Assembly: GCA_022842065.1 (NCBI GenBank)
Contig: JALHQH010000020.1
Coordinates: 62,001-126,000, forward strand
From: Caldilineaceae bacterium
GTDB lineage: Bacteria; Chloroflexota; Anaerolineae; Caldilineales; Caldilineaceae
Direction of reading: 5' to 3'
Length of the DNA: 64,000 bases
The notes beneath the pieces are model-generated. The model saw only the letters and a program-made list of their open reading frames with translations. It had not been told where the DNA came from and ran no database searches. The position numbers and the translations under genes were made by a program. Shown here one piece after another: positions 47,563 through 56,746 of the stretch. How positions within the stretch are numbered: the first letter of the stretch is position 1; the number at the start of each line of letters is the position of its first letter.

Positions 47563-47787
47563 ATGGATGAAATCATCATAACCTTGCGAAATGACAAGAT
47601 CAGACGCATCTATCGGACAGCGACGCCGGAGGAATTGGCAGAAGACCAGCGTATCCGCGCTGCGATTGCGGCTGAATTGCCGGAGCTTCGCCGACTGGGC
47701 AGGGAGCTATTGGCAACGCTGAAAATCGACCCATCAAAGATTGCACACAGCACGCCGCTTCCCAGCGACAACCAGCAATCTGCGTAA
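47563..47787 (+). CDS. small charged protein of unknown function
   Basis: 74 residues from the ATG at 47563 (MDEIIITLRNDKIRRIY). It is charged and likely helical (TPEELAEDQRIRAAIAAELPELRRLGRELLATL), with no membrane segment or known motif. The ribosome site is weak. Forty-one bases separate it from the SARP regulator on the same strand, so they may be cotranscribed. Confidence 0.45.
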   Translation: MDEIIITLRNDKIRRIYRTATPEELAEDQRIRAAIAAELPELRRLGRELLATLKIDPSKIAHSTPLPSDNQQSA

Positions 47788-47828
47788 TCGGCGCAATCTT
47801 TGATCCATCTGAACTATTTGAGTGACCC

Positions 47829-50800
47829 TTGGGACTACAGTTACATCTCTTTGGCCCGCCGCGCCTGGTACGCGACGGTGTCGCCATTGCCCTAAACCAT
47901 CGCAAAGCCTGGGCGCTGCTGGCCTATTTGGCCATCACCGCCCGGTCCCACAGCCGCGACAGTCTGGCCACCCTGCTCTGGCCCGACTATGGGCAAGCGC
48001 CGGCGCGCGGCCATCTGCGGCGCGAACTGGCGCGGCTGCGCGAGCTACTGGGCGAAGAAATTTTTGTCACGGATCGCGAGCAGATCGCCCTAACCGCCGT
48101 CACCGGGCAGGAATCCCTTCTGGTCGATGTTAATGTGTTTCAGCAGGCTGTCGCCGTTGCCCAGCAATGCCGCCACGCCACCGTCAGCTACTGTCCTGCC
48201 TGCCTGCCCCACCTGATCACCGCCGACAGTTGTTACACCGACCACTTTCTCGCCGGCTTCACCCTGCCCGACAGCCCCACCTTTGATGATTGGCAATTTT
48301 TCCAACGGGAACAACTAAGCGCCGCGCAAGGGTGGGTGTTGGCACGGCTAGCTTCACCCCCTCCTACCCTCCCCCCGTTGGGGGGAGGAACCGATGTCCC
48401 GTCAGCAAGACCACTGCTCCCTCCCCAAGCTGGGGAGGGCTGGGGAGGGGTTTCCGGTGCTGCCACCCGCGATGTACCCGCAGCCGGGGTTTCCCTCGAT
48501 CACGCCCTCCACTATGCCCGGCGCTGGGTGGCCCATGATCCACTCCACGAGCCGGCCCATCGCGCTTTGATGACGCTCTACGCCCAGGCCGGTCAACCCG
48601 CTGCCGCCCTGCGCCAATACGAAAACTGCGTCCGCCTGCTCGACGACGAACTCGGCGCCCCACCGGAGGAGGAGACGGTCGCGCTTTATGAAGCGATCCG
48701 TGCGCGACGTAGCCCTGACAAGGTGACAGGGTGGCAAGGTGACAAGGTGACACGCGGCGAGACCGCGCTCGCCGACGCCCCAATCACCCAATCACCCCAT
48801 ACCCCTGTCACCCTGTCACCCCCTCACCTTGTCACCCTGTCTCCCCCTCCCATCCACACCCTCCCCACCCCCACCCACCCCTTCATCGGGCGGGCCGGGG
48901 AGCTGGCGCACTATCGGGAATTGTTGGCAACGCAAGGGGTGGCCGTGATTAGCGGGATGGCCGGGGTGGGGAAGACGGCGTTGGCGTTGGCCCTGGCGCA
49001 GGAAGTAGCGCCACGCGCTGCGATCTGCTGGCATACCTGTCAGCCGGAGGAGGGGGTGGATGGGTTGCTCTGGCGGCTGGCGGCCTTTCTGGCCGAACGT
49101 GGGCAAGCGGCGTTGTGGCAGATGTTGCAGACTGCGCCGCAAGAGGGGCGACTTGGCCGCAGTGCACCGCCGTTGAGCGCGCTCATCGACTATCTGGCGC
49201 AACTGGTGCAGGGGGGCGACTATTTACTCTGCCTGGATGACCTCCACCATCTGGAGCAGGAGACCGGCGCGGCTGCCTTGTTGGGGCGTCTGATCGAGTT
49301 GGCCCAGGCGCAACAGTTGCGGCTGCTGGTCACGACACGGCAAAAGCCGGCTTTGGGCACCTTGACGCCGGTGCGAGCGTTGAGCGGGCTTTCGCTGACC
49401 GACACGCGCGATCTCTTGCGCAAACACAAGCTGACCCTCCCCGCCGATCTCTTGCACCAACTCCACGCCGAGACCGAAGGCAACGGTCAGTTTCTCACCC
49501 TCACCATCCAGGCGTTGCAGCGCACCGACGATCCCGCCAGCTTGATTGCGCAATTGACCGCCGCCGAAGATGTCGAACGGCACCTGCTGGCGCTGGTCAA
49601 CAATCTGCTCACCCCCGCCGAGTGTGCCGTGATGGCGGCCGTGGCGATATTGGATGGCTACCCCGCCAGCCGCCAGGCCATCGAGTCGATCAGCGAGGAA
49701 GAGCGTGTGCGCGATGCGCTTTTGCGCCTCTCCTCCCGCTATCTGCTCACGGCGGAGCGCAATCCGAGCGGGCCGCGTTATTCAACCCATGCATTGGTGC
49801 AGAAGTTTTTTTACAACGGGCTGCATCGCCGTGAACGGCAGACGCTCCACCGTCGCGCTGCCAGCCATTTTGCGCAGGAAGAGGCCGACCCCTTACAGGC
49901 GGCACGCCACTACCTACGCGCCGAGCAGATGAGCGACGCCGCCCACCTCATCACCACCAACCTGCAACACCTGATCGGCCAGGGGCAACTACGGGCATTG
50001 CAACGGATCTTGCTGCGCTTTCGTCAGCCGGAATTAGAACACCTGTTGTGGGCGGCGGTCTGTGTGGCCAAGGGGCAGGTCTGGGCCCTGCTGGGCGAGC
50101 GGGAGGGCGCACGCGCCGCCTATGACCAGGCTCACGCCCTGTTGACACCAGCGGTCAACGCGCCGGTCTTGCGCGCCGAACTCTTTTTCGGCCTGGCCGG
50201 CTTGACCGAGCAGGAATCCTTTGCCGAGGCGCGCGCGCTGGTGCAAGCAGGGCTGGCCGCGCTAGGCAACGCTGATCCGCTGTTGGCGGCGTCGCTTCAC
50301 ATCAAAGAGGCGGGGTTGCTCTCTTCGCTGGGTGATTACAGCACGGCGCGGGCGGCGGCGCAGCGCGGGCTGGCCTTGTTGCCCTCTACGCCCCATGTCC
50401 TGCTGGTGGCTGCCCATGAGAATCTAGGGGTCATCGATTTTTACACGGGCAACATGGCGGGGGCCGTTGACCACTGGACGCGCGGGCTGGCCATTGCGCG
50501 GCGTCTGCCACACCCATTTAAGATAATTGATCTGCTCAACAACCTGGGTGCCTATCATCTGGTCGCCGGCAACTGGGGTGAGGCGGGGCGACTCTTGACC
50601 GAGGGGTTAACCGAAGCGCAGAAGTTGGGGACGGCCAATCATCAGGCTCACTTTTACCTCAACCTGGGCATTCTGCGCACCTGGCAGGGCGAGGATGCCG
50701 CGGCAGAAACTCATTTGCAAACGCTGGCGCGTCACGTGGGCGAATATGCCAGCAACGCCAAATATAGCCTGGCCGATCTGCGGCTGCGCCAGGGGCGGTT

Positions 50801-51260
50801 TAGCGAGGCGGCTATGTTGCTGGCTGAAGCTGAACAGTTGATCGCAGAAGCAGGCGCGGCTTACCAACAACCAGAGCTTTACCGCTTGCAGGCGCAACTG
50901 GCGTTGGCGCAGGGCGAACAGCCGGCAGCCTTCACGGCTGTCCACAAATCAATCAAGCTGGCGCAGGAGATGAGCATGGCGCGCGACGAAGGGATCGCCC
51001 ACGGCGTGCTGGGGCAACTGTTGGCGGCGCGAGGGGATGACGCCGCGGCCACGGCTGCTTTCCGCCATAGTCTAGCCTTGCTCAACAGCGAACCGTACGA
51101 GACGGCGCGTACACAAGCGGCCTGGGGACGGATGTTGTTGGCGGGTGGCGATGGGGCGGCGGGCGTCAAGCTGCTCGAGGCGGCGGCGCAGACCTTTGTC
51201 CAGCTTGGGGCCCAGCGTGATCTCCAGGCGCTCGCGCAGGGGTTAATTTCCGGTGAATAA
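47829..51260 (+). CDS. SARP-type regulator: wHTH-BTAD, NB-ARC and TPRs, with repeat-derived inserts
   Basis: 1143 residues from a TTG (47829); an in-frame stop two codons upstream leaves no earlier start. Residues 1-95 are an OmpR-like winged helix (GLQLHLFGPPRLVRDGVAIAL, DSLATLLWPD, LRRELARLRELLG). BTAD follows (about 96-300), broken by a 33-residue Pro/Gly insert (about 176-208) coded by a palindromic repeat. A second repeat-derived stretch (about 297-345) joins BTAD to the NB-ARC domain, whose Walker A GMAGVGKT is at 376-383 and Walker B YLLCLDDLHHL. GDY/GN-rich TPRs fill about 690-1130. The plan is that of transcription activators of accessory pathways in actinobacteria and Chloroflexota. 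The target is unknown; the nearest downstream gene is the 1736-residue surface protein. Confidence 0.85.
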   Translation: MGLQLHLFGPPRLVRDGVAIALNHRKAWALLAYLAITARSHSRDSLATLLWPDYGQAPARGHLRRELARLRELLGEEIFVTDREQIALTAVTGQESLLVDVNVFQQAVAVAQQCRHATVSYCPACLPHLITADSCYTDHFLAGFTLPDSPTFDDWQFFQREQLSAAQGWVLARLASPPPTLPPLGGGTDVPSARPLLPPQAGEGWGGVSGAATRDVPAAGVSLDHALHYARRWVAHDPLHEPAHRALMTLYAQAGQPAAALRQYENCVRLLDDELGAPPEEETVALYEAIRARRSPDKVTGWQGDKVTRGETALADAPITQSPHTPVTLSPPHLVTLSPPPIHTLPTPTHPFIGRAGELAHYRELLATQGVAVISGMAGVGKTALALALAQEVAPRAAICWHTCQPEEGVDGLLWRLAAFLAERGQAALWQMLQTAPQEGRLGRSAPPLSALIDYLAQLVQGGDYLLCLDDLHHLEQETGAAALLGRLIELAQAQQLRLLVTTRQKPALGTLTPVRALSGLSLTDTRDLLRKHKLTLPADLLHQLHAETEGNGQFLTLTIQALQRTDDPASLIAQLTAAEDVERHLLALVNNLLTPAECAVMAAVAILDGYPASRQAIESISEEERVRDALLRLSSRYLLTAERNPSGPRYSTHALVQKFFYNGLHRRERQTLHRRAASHFAQEEADPLQAARHYLRAEQMSDAAHLITTNLQHLIGQGQLRALQRILLRFRQPELEHLLWAAVCVAKGQVWALLGEREGARAAYDQAHALLTPAVNAPVLRAELFFGLAGLTEQESFAEARALVQAGLAALGNADPLLAASLHIKEAGLLSSLGDYSTARAAAQRGLALLPSTPHVLLVAAHENLGVIDFYTGNMAGAVDHWTRGLAIARRLPHPFKIIDLLNNLGAYHLVAGNWGEAGRLLTEGLTEAQKLGTANHQAHFYLNLGILRTWQGEDAAAETHLQTLARHVGEYASNAKYSLADLRLRQGRFSEAAMLLAEAEQLIAEAGAAYQQPELYRLQAQLALAQGEQPAAFTAVHKSIKLAQEMSMARDEGIAHGVLGQLLAARGDDAAATAAFRHSLALLNSEPYETARTQAAWGRMLLAGGDGAAGVKLLEAAAQTFVQLGAQRDLQALAQGLISGE
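48353..48451. repeat. CCTCCC-type palindromic repeat inserted in frame in a gene
   Basis: TTCACCCCCTCCTACCCTCC, GTTGGGGGGAGGAACC, then CTCCCTCCCCAAGCTGGGGA and GGGGAGGGG. It matches the intergenic repeat at 18019-18117 in layout. It is translated as Pro/Gly-rich residues inside the BTAD domain without a stop. Confidence 0.75.
48716..48855. repeat. AAGGTGACAGGG/CCCTGTCACCTT repeat inside the SARP gene
   Basis: Units GACAAGGTGACAGGGTGGCAAGGTGACAAGG are answered by CACCCTGTCACC and CACCTTGTCACCCTG on the other side of a GC-rich loop. It encodes the low-complexity linker between the BTAD and NB-ARC domains. Confidence 0.65.
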
Positions 51261-51322
51261 TGACGATTAAGTGATTGTTCCGGTAAGCCGCCCCGCCATG
51301 AATGGACGGGGCTAGCGTGCCA

Positions 51323-51374
51323 CGCCCGGTAAACCGGGCTGCTCTTCGGCCATGACAGCCCGGTTTACCGGGCG
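51323..51374. repeat. 19-bp palindromic repeat after the SARP gene
   Basis: CGCCCGGTAAACCGGGCTG (51323-51341) and CAGCCCGGTTTACCGGGCG (51356-51374); each arm is itself nearly palindromic (CCCGGTAAACCGGG). It is REP-like. It probably ends the SARP transcript. Confidence 0.65.
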
Positions 51375-51465
51375 TTGTTTCCTAGCCCTGTGCCTTTAGG
51401 CCTGGGCGAACATCCATTATTGAATCATTTTCTTAAAACGTATAATTCACCGCAAAGGAACCACC

Positions 51466-54400
51466 ATGTACCCTCGTATTTTGTCCCCCCTACGCCGGTC
51501 CAGCGGGGCGCACTGGTGGATTTTTGTGGCGGCCAGCTGGATCCTTTTGTGGTTGGGGGCGGCGCAGCCTCTGTTGGCGGGCGGCGCGCCCTTCCCAACA
51601 GCAACACCAGCGGTCGCATTCCCCACACCCATACCGGGTGTCCCGCCCGAGAGCGCGCCCCCACTTACCAACGCCCCCGTCTATGAACTAAGCGCCACCC
51701 TGCTGAATGATGACAACACCACTGCGGTTGCCACAGGCGACCTCAACGGCGATGGCGCGCTCGATCTGGTGATGGGTAACAGCGGTAGCCCGAACGTCTT
51801 CTATTTGAATGATGGGCAGGGTGGTTTTGACGCGGGGACGCCCTTTGGCCCAGTAACGGATAACAATACTTATGGAGTTGTGCTTGCCGATATGGATGGT
51901 GATGGTGATCTGGATATTATCACCAGTGGGGCGACGAATGTTATTTATTTTAACGATGGTCATGCCCACTTTACGAGCCAAAACACTTTTGGTGAATCGG
52001 ATCCTGGTTCACTGGTCGTCGGCGATATGAACGGCGACCGTACTTTTGATCTCGTGACTCAGGCAACATTTACCCAAATTCAGCTCTGGCGCAATGATGG
52101 TCGCGGTCACCTCACCGCCACCGCAACCCTACCCGGTTATGCACCCCAACTGCTTGATGTCGACAACGATGGGGATCTGGACTTGATCGCAACCTACGTG
52201 GACGATATTACCGGACAAGACAGCCTGCGTTTTTTTATTAATGATGGCGCCGGTGGTTTCACAGCGCTTGACAATCAAACAATTTCGCTCCCCTATCAGG
52301 GCAATGCTGCCGCAGTCTTTGGCGATCTGGATGGCGACGGCCAACTTGACCTTGTCCTTTCCAGTAGCCCACGCGGTATGAGCGGTCCTGTTCGTGATGA
52401 GGGGCTTTTGCTCTATCGCCAGCATGGAACTGCTGGTCATCTGCTCAAAGATGCTCCACAATGGCTAGATAAGTTTGCAGGAGCAACGTCGATTCAGTTA
52501 GGTGACATTAATTCAGATGGTAGGTTGGATATCGTGGCTACGGGAAAGTTCGGCCAGCCTGACCGCGCCGATGATCTGCAAGGCTATCTTTATCTCAATC
52601 AGGGCATTGATCCGGCGACCAATGAACTGAAGTTTCGGCGTGTGCCTTGGGGGGCACCAACTGAGGACTCGGGAGGAGTGCTGCTGGCCGATGTAAATGG
52701 TGATGGGATTGATGAACTGATCGTGGCGAATGATCATTTTGACCGCATCTACACCAATCCCAGCCGACCGGAGTTTGGCGCTTGCGCCGATTTGCCTGCG
52801 TATGCGCGACCACATACTTTGATCGATCTGAGCGGCAACGGGAATTTAGATATCCTGTATACGAGGGGAGATTTATCCTCTGACGCGGCAACGCCTCTTA
52901 TGGCCGCACGCAACGATGGTGCTGGTAATTTTCGCGACGGGGTTGTGACGGGGATAGTACTGGATCAAAAAGATCTGTATTTTTTCCCAGGCGCCCCATT
53001 CCTTCCAACTGGGGATCTCAATGCTGACGGGTTAGATGACTTGGTCGTGGCGCATGCCGACCAACCAGCCGAGGTCTATCTCCAAATGCCGAATGGTGCT
53101 TTCAGCCGGCGCACCACGCTGGATGACGCTTCGGTTGGCGCTGTCACGCTGGCGATAGGAGATCTAGATGGGGATGGTGATCTCGATCTGGTATTGGACC
53201 GTGGAATTACGGATTACAACCTATATGTTGGTCCGTTTCAACTCTATCTCAATCAGGGCAATGGTGACTTTGCGCCAGCGGTGCCTTTTGGGGCAGCCAC
53301 CGCAGCCACCGCTAGTCTCGCCCTCGCGGACTTAGATAACGACGGCAACCTGGATATTATTGTCGGCAACGGTGCGTATATTTACTGGAATCGTGGTAAC
53401 TGGACGACACCGAACGCAGAACACTTCGTGGTAACCCCTTTAAGTGCTACGCCAGGCCCAAGTTATGGTGATAAGGTAGTAGTAGGCGACTTCAATGGTG
53501 ACGGTTTCATCGATATTGCTGTCGCGCAAAATCCTAGAAGTGGCAGCCTCTTTTGGAATCATGGCAAGCGTGGCTTTACTCATCAGTGGTTAGGTACAGC
53601 GGGTGCGCCAACGGATGAATTGTTCGTGCTCGACTTGGATTTGGATCGCGACCTTGACCTGCTTACGGGGAATGGTTTTGCTCTACGGAATGACGCGAAT
53701 GGCAGCTTTACTTGGTATACGCCATTCGCAGTGCCCAGACAACCAACGCTAGATGCACCTGCCGGCATATTGCCAAGCTTTATAGGTGAGCTCAATGGCG
53801 ATGGCCTGATTGATATGGTTGCTACCCTTCCTTCCTTCATAGCCCCTGCCACTTATTGCTTGAGCTTCCAAACCCGGCCTGACGCCCATGCGCAAACCGT
53901 GGCGCCAGCCCAGATCAAGCTCGCACCGCTGGACAAAACCGTGCTGGATGGTCCCTACGCCTCGCCGCAGATTTTTGCCGCGGGCACCATCACCTTTACC
54001 TACACGCTCTTTGACCCAACGGCCAGCCCAGCCAATGTGCGCGGCTTCTACTCGCTCGATGGTGGCGGCAAGTGGTATACCGCGACGGCCACGGCGGCGA
54101 CTGCCCTGAACGGCCTGGCGACCCTGGCCGGTACCCAGCCCATTACCCATACCTACACCTGGGATGTGCTGGGCAGTGGCTTTTTCGGGCAGAGTGACCG
54201 TGTCGTCTTTCGGCTGGAAGCGCGCCCCGATCTGCACCCGCAGCGCAACGGTGTGCCGGGTCCCTATCGCCGACCCTATCAGGCGGCGCAGCGTTATCCC
54301 TTCCGCGTGCGTGGCCAACAAGCGCGTGTTGTTGACCAGGCGGGCAAGCCCCTGTCGGCTGCGTTCGTCTACCGGCTGCCAGCCAATCGCGGTGGGGTGG

Positions 54401-56676
54401 CGGAACCCTTGGCCGCCACGTCAGGCGGTGCACCTTTTCGCACCAACAGCCAGGGTTATCTGGGTGGACGGGCCGCGCTGGCAATGGGTGACCAGTTGGT
54501 AGCGCTGGCGCCGATCAGCGCCACCCAAGCGTATACACTGTATGCCACCAGCGCCACCCCCAACCGCACAGGAGTGACTATGACGCCGGTCACTGAGCGC
54601 GGCGTGCAGACCTTGACCGTCTCTCCTGCCAATCCGCTGTTGCTCTTCAATCTGACCGTCTCACTTGAATGGGATGCCCGGCAGGACACCCAGTTTCTCG
54701 CCCAGCTGAAGTTTGATATTGGCCGCGCCGCGCAATTGCTCTACGACTGGACCAATGGCCGCGCTGCGTTGGGGGATGTCACGATCTACCAGAATCGCGA
54801 GCACTGGCAAGATGCTAATGTGCAGATCTACGCCACCAATCGTTTGCGCCCTAACGCCGCGCAGGGTGGCATCGTGACGGCCATTGTCACCGAAACCGTA
54901 GGCCCGCCAGCTGTACCGCATCCTCAGACCATCAGCTATGCACCAGGGCAAGTCCGCATCGGCACCCTGTGGAATCGCTATGGCGAGCCGAGCAGTGGCG
55001 CCGTGGGCGAAGATTGGGCGCGTGCCTTTGCCCACGAATTGGGCCACTATCTCTTCTATTTGGATGACAACTATCTGGGCTTTCAGGGCGATCTACTGAC
55101 CCCGGTCATGACCTGCACGGGTAGTGCGATGACCGATCCCTATCGTGAGGATTACACCGAATTTCTGTTGCCGGCGGCCTGGGGTAGTGGGTGCGCAGCG
55201 ACCCTGGCGGCGCAGACCACCGGGCGCGCCGATTGGGCGACCCTTGCCCATTTCTATCCTGCGCTCGCCACCGATCTCATCAGCGCCACCCTCAACCCTG
55301 GGCCGAACAATCTCCCCTTGGCGGTGACACAACTGCATTTTGTCGAGCCGCTCACCCCAACGGTAACGCTGGTCGATCCCATCTTCTACCTGACCGAGCA
55401 GGGCGCGGTGGTGGAGCCAAGCGCCAGCGCAACCGGTTACCTCTACCAACTTGACCAGGCGACCGGCGAACCAACCCACGTGGTGGAACTGGGCAGCCCG
55501 CGCTTTGACCAACTGTTGGCGCGCGGGGCGCAAGTGGGCGACCGGCTCTGTCTGTATGACAATGCGCGTTTGGGCTGTGAAACCATTGCCGTAGGTGATA
55601 ACCAACTCAACCTGAGTACGCTACCTACCTGGCAACCCACCATTTTGATCGAGCCGATCTCCACCACGGTGATCGGCGTGCGCGTGCCGCTGGCTGGCAC
55701 GGGATTGGCCGCTTCGCCGCGGCCAGGGCAAGCATGTGACGCCGCAACGCCCTGCCTCCAAGCACGTTTCTATCCCGCGGATGCCCCAGCCACAGCGGCG
55801 ATTACCTTGACGGTGGCCAATGGGGTCGCCACTGGTCAGTTTGTGCTGGCCGAAGCGGCAGTGGCGGGCTATGTGCAGGTGTGGGTGAATGAACCGGCGA
55901 CGCCAACCGCACCGCGGCGTGAGCAAATGACCGCGTTTGCGCTTGGTGGCAATCCGATTGGGCTGGCGAAACACATCGGGTTAGCCAAGCATATTGGCCT
56001 TGCCAAGCATATTGGTCTCGCCAAACATGCGCCGGGCGCTTCGGTGGATGGGCGGGTGATTTTGTATAGCAAAGATCAAGTTTTGGCTGACGGGCACTTT
56101 TATGCGCTGCAAACCACCAGCCTACCCACCACCACGCTGCCGTGGGCCACGCCTATTGGCGCTGCCTATCGGCTTTTTGCGCCACAACAGACGCCAACGT
56201 TGGCGAAAATGTCGATTGCCTTCAACTATCTGGAACGCGAAGTGCCCGCTGGTGAAGAAGCGGGGATCCGTATCTACTTCTTGGATGAAACAGACCCCAC
56301 CGGTGGTTGGCGGCTGCTGGAGACCACACGCAATGCCGATTTTAACCTGGCGGTGGCCCGCGTCCAAGGGCCGGGACTCTATGCATTGATGACCAGCGTT
56401 GAAATTCCGCTGCAACAAGGCTGGAACCTGATCGCCTATCCGGTGCGCACAACACGACCAGTGGCTGATGCGCTGCGCTCGATTGACGGGCACTATGTCG
56501 CGGTCTATGGCTATGACCCGACCAATCCCAATGCGCCCTATGCCATTTATTGCCGCCGTAATTGTCAGGCCACGGTCTATGCCAATTATCCACCGTTGGC
56601 ATGGTTAGAATTTGGCCACGGCTACTGGATTTACGTGGACCAGCCGCTTACGCTCTACCTGCCGGGTGGGGAGTAG
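51466..56676 (+). CDS. giant secreted FG-GAP protein with HELGH metalloprotease-like motif
   Basis: 1736 residues. AAAGGA lies 7 bases before the ATG. An N-terminal hydrophobic segment (17-40) is the signal peptide. Residues about 65-800 carry many FG-GAP repeats (TGDLNGDGALDLVMG, ADMDGDGDLDIIT, GDMNGDRTFDLVT, GDLDGDGQLDLVL), that is, one or more propellers. Residues 800-1150 are beta-rich domains. HELGH at 1190-1194 (ARAFAHELGHYLFYLDDNYLG) is a zinc-metallopeptidase signature with a following Asp-Asp. A hexapeptide run (IGLAKH x4, about 1498-1521) precedes a C-terminal domain (QGWNLIAYPV, ending LYLPGGE). It may be a surface adhesin with protease activity. It follows the SARP gene and precedes a perfect 28-bp terminator. 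Confidence 0.8.
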   Translation: MYPRILSPLRRSSGAHWWIFVAASWILLWLGAAQPLLAGGAPFPTATPAVAFPTPIPGVPPESAPPLTNAPVYELSATLLNDDNTTAVATGDLNGDGALDLVMGNSGSPNVFYLNDGQGGFDAGTPFGPVTDNNTYGVVLADMDGDGDLDIITSGATNVIYFNDGHAHFTSQNTFGESDPGSLVVGDMNGDRTFDLVTQATFTQIQLWRNDGRGHLTATATLPGYAPQLLDVDNDGDLDLIATYVDDITGQDSLRFFINDGAGGFTALDNQTISLPYQGNAAAVFGDLDGDGQLDLVLSSSPRGMSGPVRDEGLLLYRQHGTAGHLLKDAPQWLDKFAGATSIQLGDINSDGRLDIVATGKFGQPDRADDLQGYLYLNQGIDPATNELKFRRVPWGAPTEDSGGVLLADVNGDGIDELIVANDHFDRIYTNPSRPEFGACADLPAYARPHTLIDLSGNGNLDILYTRGDLSSDAATPLMAARNDGAGNFRDGVVTGIVLDQKDLYFFPGAPFLPTGDLNADGLDDLVVAHADQPAEVYLQMPNGAFSRRTTLDDASVGAVTLAIGDLDGDGDLDLVLDRGITDYNLYVGPFQLYLNQGNGDFAPAVPFGAATAATASLALADLDNDGNLDIIVGNGAYIYWNRGNWTTPNAEHFVVTPLSATPGPSYGDKVVVGDFNGDGFIDIAVAQNPRSGSLFWNHGKRGFTHQWLGTAGAPTDELFVLDLDLDRDLDLLTGNGFALRNDANGSFTWYTPFAVPRQPTLDAPAGILPSFIGELNGDGLIDMVATLPSFIAPATYCLSFQTRPDAHAQTVAPAQIKLAPLDKTVLDGPYASPQIFAAGTITFTYTLFDPTASPANVRGFYSLDGGGKWYTATATAATALNGLATLAGTQPITHTYTWDVLGSGFFGQSDRVVFRLEARPDLHPQRNGVPGPYRRPYQAAQRYPFRVRGQQARVVDQAGKPLSAAFVYRLPANRGGVAEPLAATSGGAPFRTNSQGYLGGRAALAMGDQLVALAPISATQAYTLYATSATPNRTGVTMTPVTERGVQTLTVSPANPLLLFNLTVSLEWDARQDTQFLAQLKFDIGRAAQLLYDWTNGRAALGDVTIYQNREHWQDANVQIYATNRLRPNAAQGGIVTAIVTETVGPPAVPHPQTISYAPGQVRIGTLWNRYGEPSSGAVGEDWARAFAHELGHYLFYLDDNYLGFQGDLLTPVMTCTGSAMTDPYREDYTEFLLPAAWGSGCAATLAAQTTGRADWATLAHFYPALATDLISATLNPGPNNLPLAVTQLHFVEPLTPTVTLVDPIFYLTEQGAVVEPSASATGYLYQLDQATGEPTHVVELGSPRFDQLLARGAQVGDRLCLYDNARLGCETIAVGDNQLNLSTLPTWQPTILIEPISTTVIGVRVPLAGTGLAASPRPGQACDAATPCLQARFYPADAPATAAITLTVANGVATGQFVLAEAAVAGYVQVWVNEPATPTAPRREQMTAFALGGNPIGLAKHIGLAKHIGLAKHIGLAKHAPGASVDGRVILYSKDQVLADGHFYALQTTSLPTTTLPWATPIGAAYRLFAPQQTPTLAKMSIAFNYLEREVPAGEEAGIRIYFLDETDPTGGWRLLETTRNADFNLAVARVQGPGLYALMTSVEIPLQQGWNLIAYPVRTTRPVADALRSIDGHYVAVYGYDPTNPNAPYAIYCRRNCQATVYANYPPLAWLEFGHGYWIYVDQPLTLYLPGGE
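55957..56028 (+). repeat. four IGLAKH hexapeptide repeats
   Basis: Four 18-base units coding for IGLAKH in a row with synonymous differences (GGGCTGGCGAAACAC, GGGTTAGCCAAGCAT, GGCCTTGCCAAGCAT, GGTCTCGCCAAACAT). The codon differences show that the repeat is old or selected at the protein level. Confidence 0.9.
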
Positions 56677-56684
56677 AGCCCTAT

Positions 56685-56742
56685 CTTCTCAATAAATCGG
56701 GGTAATCGTCGGCACCGACGATTACCCCGATTTATTGAGAAG
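56685..56742. terminator. 28-bp perfect hairpin between convergent genes
   Basis: Arms 56685-56712 and 56715-56742 are exact reverse complements with the loop CA. It lies 9 bases after the surface-protein stop and 5 before the SDR stop, a bidirectional terminator layout. Confidence 0.8.
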
Positions 56743-56746
56743 AGAC

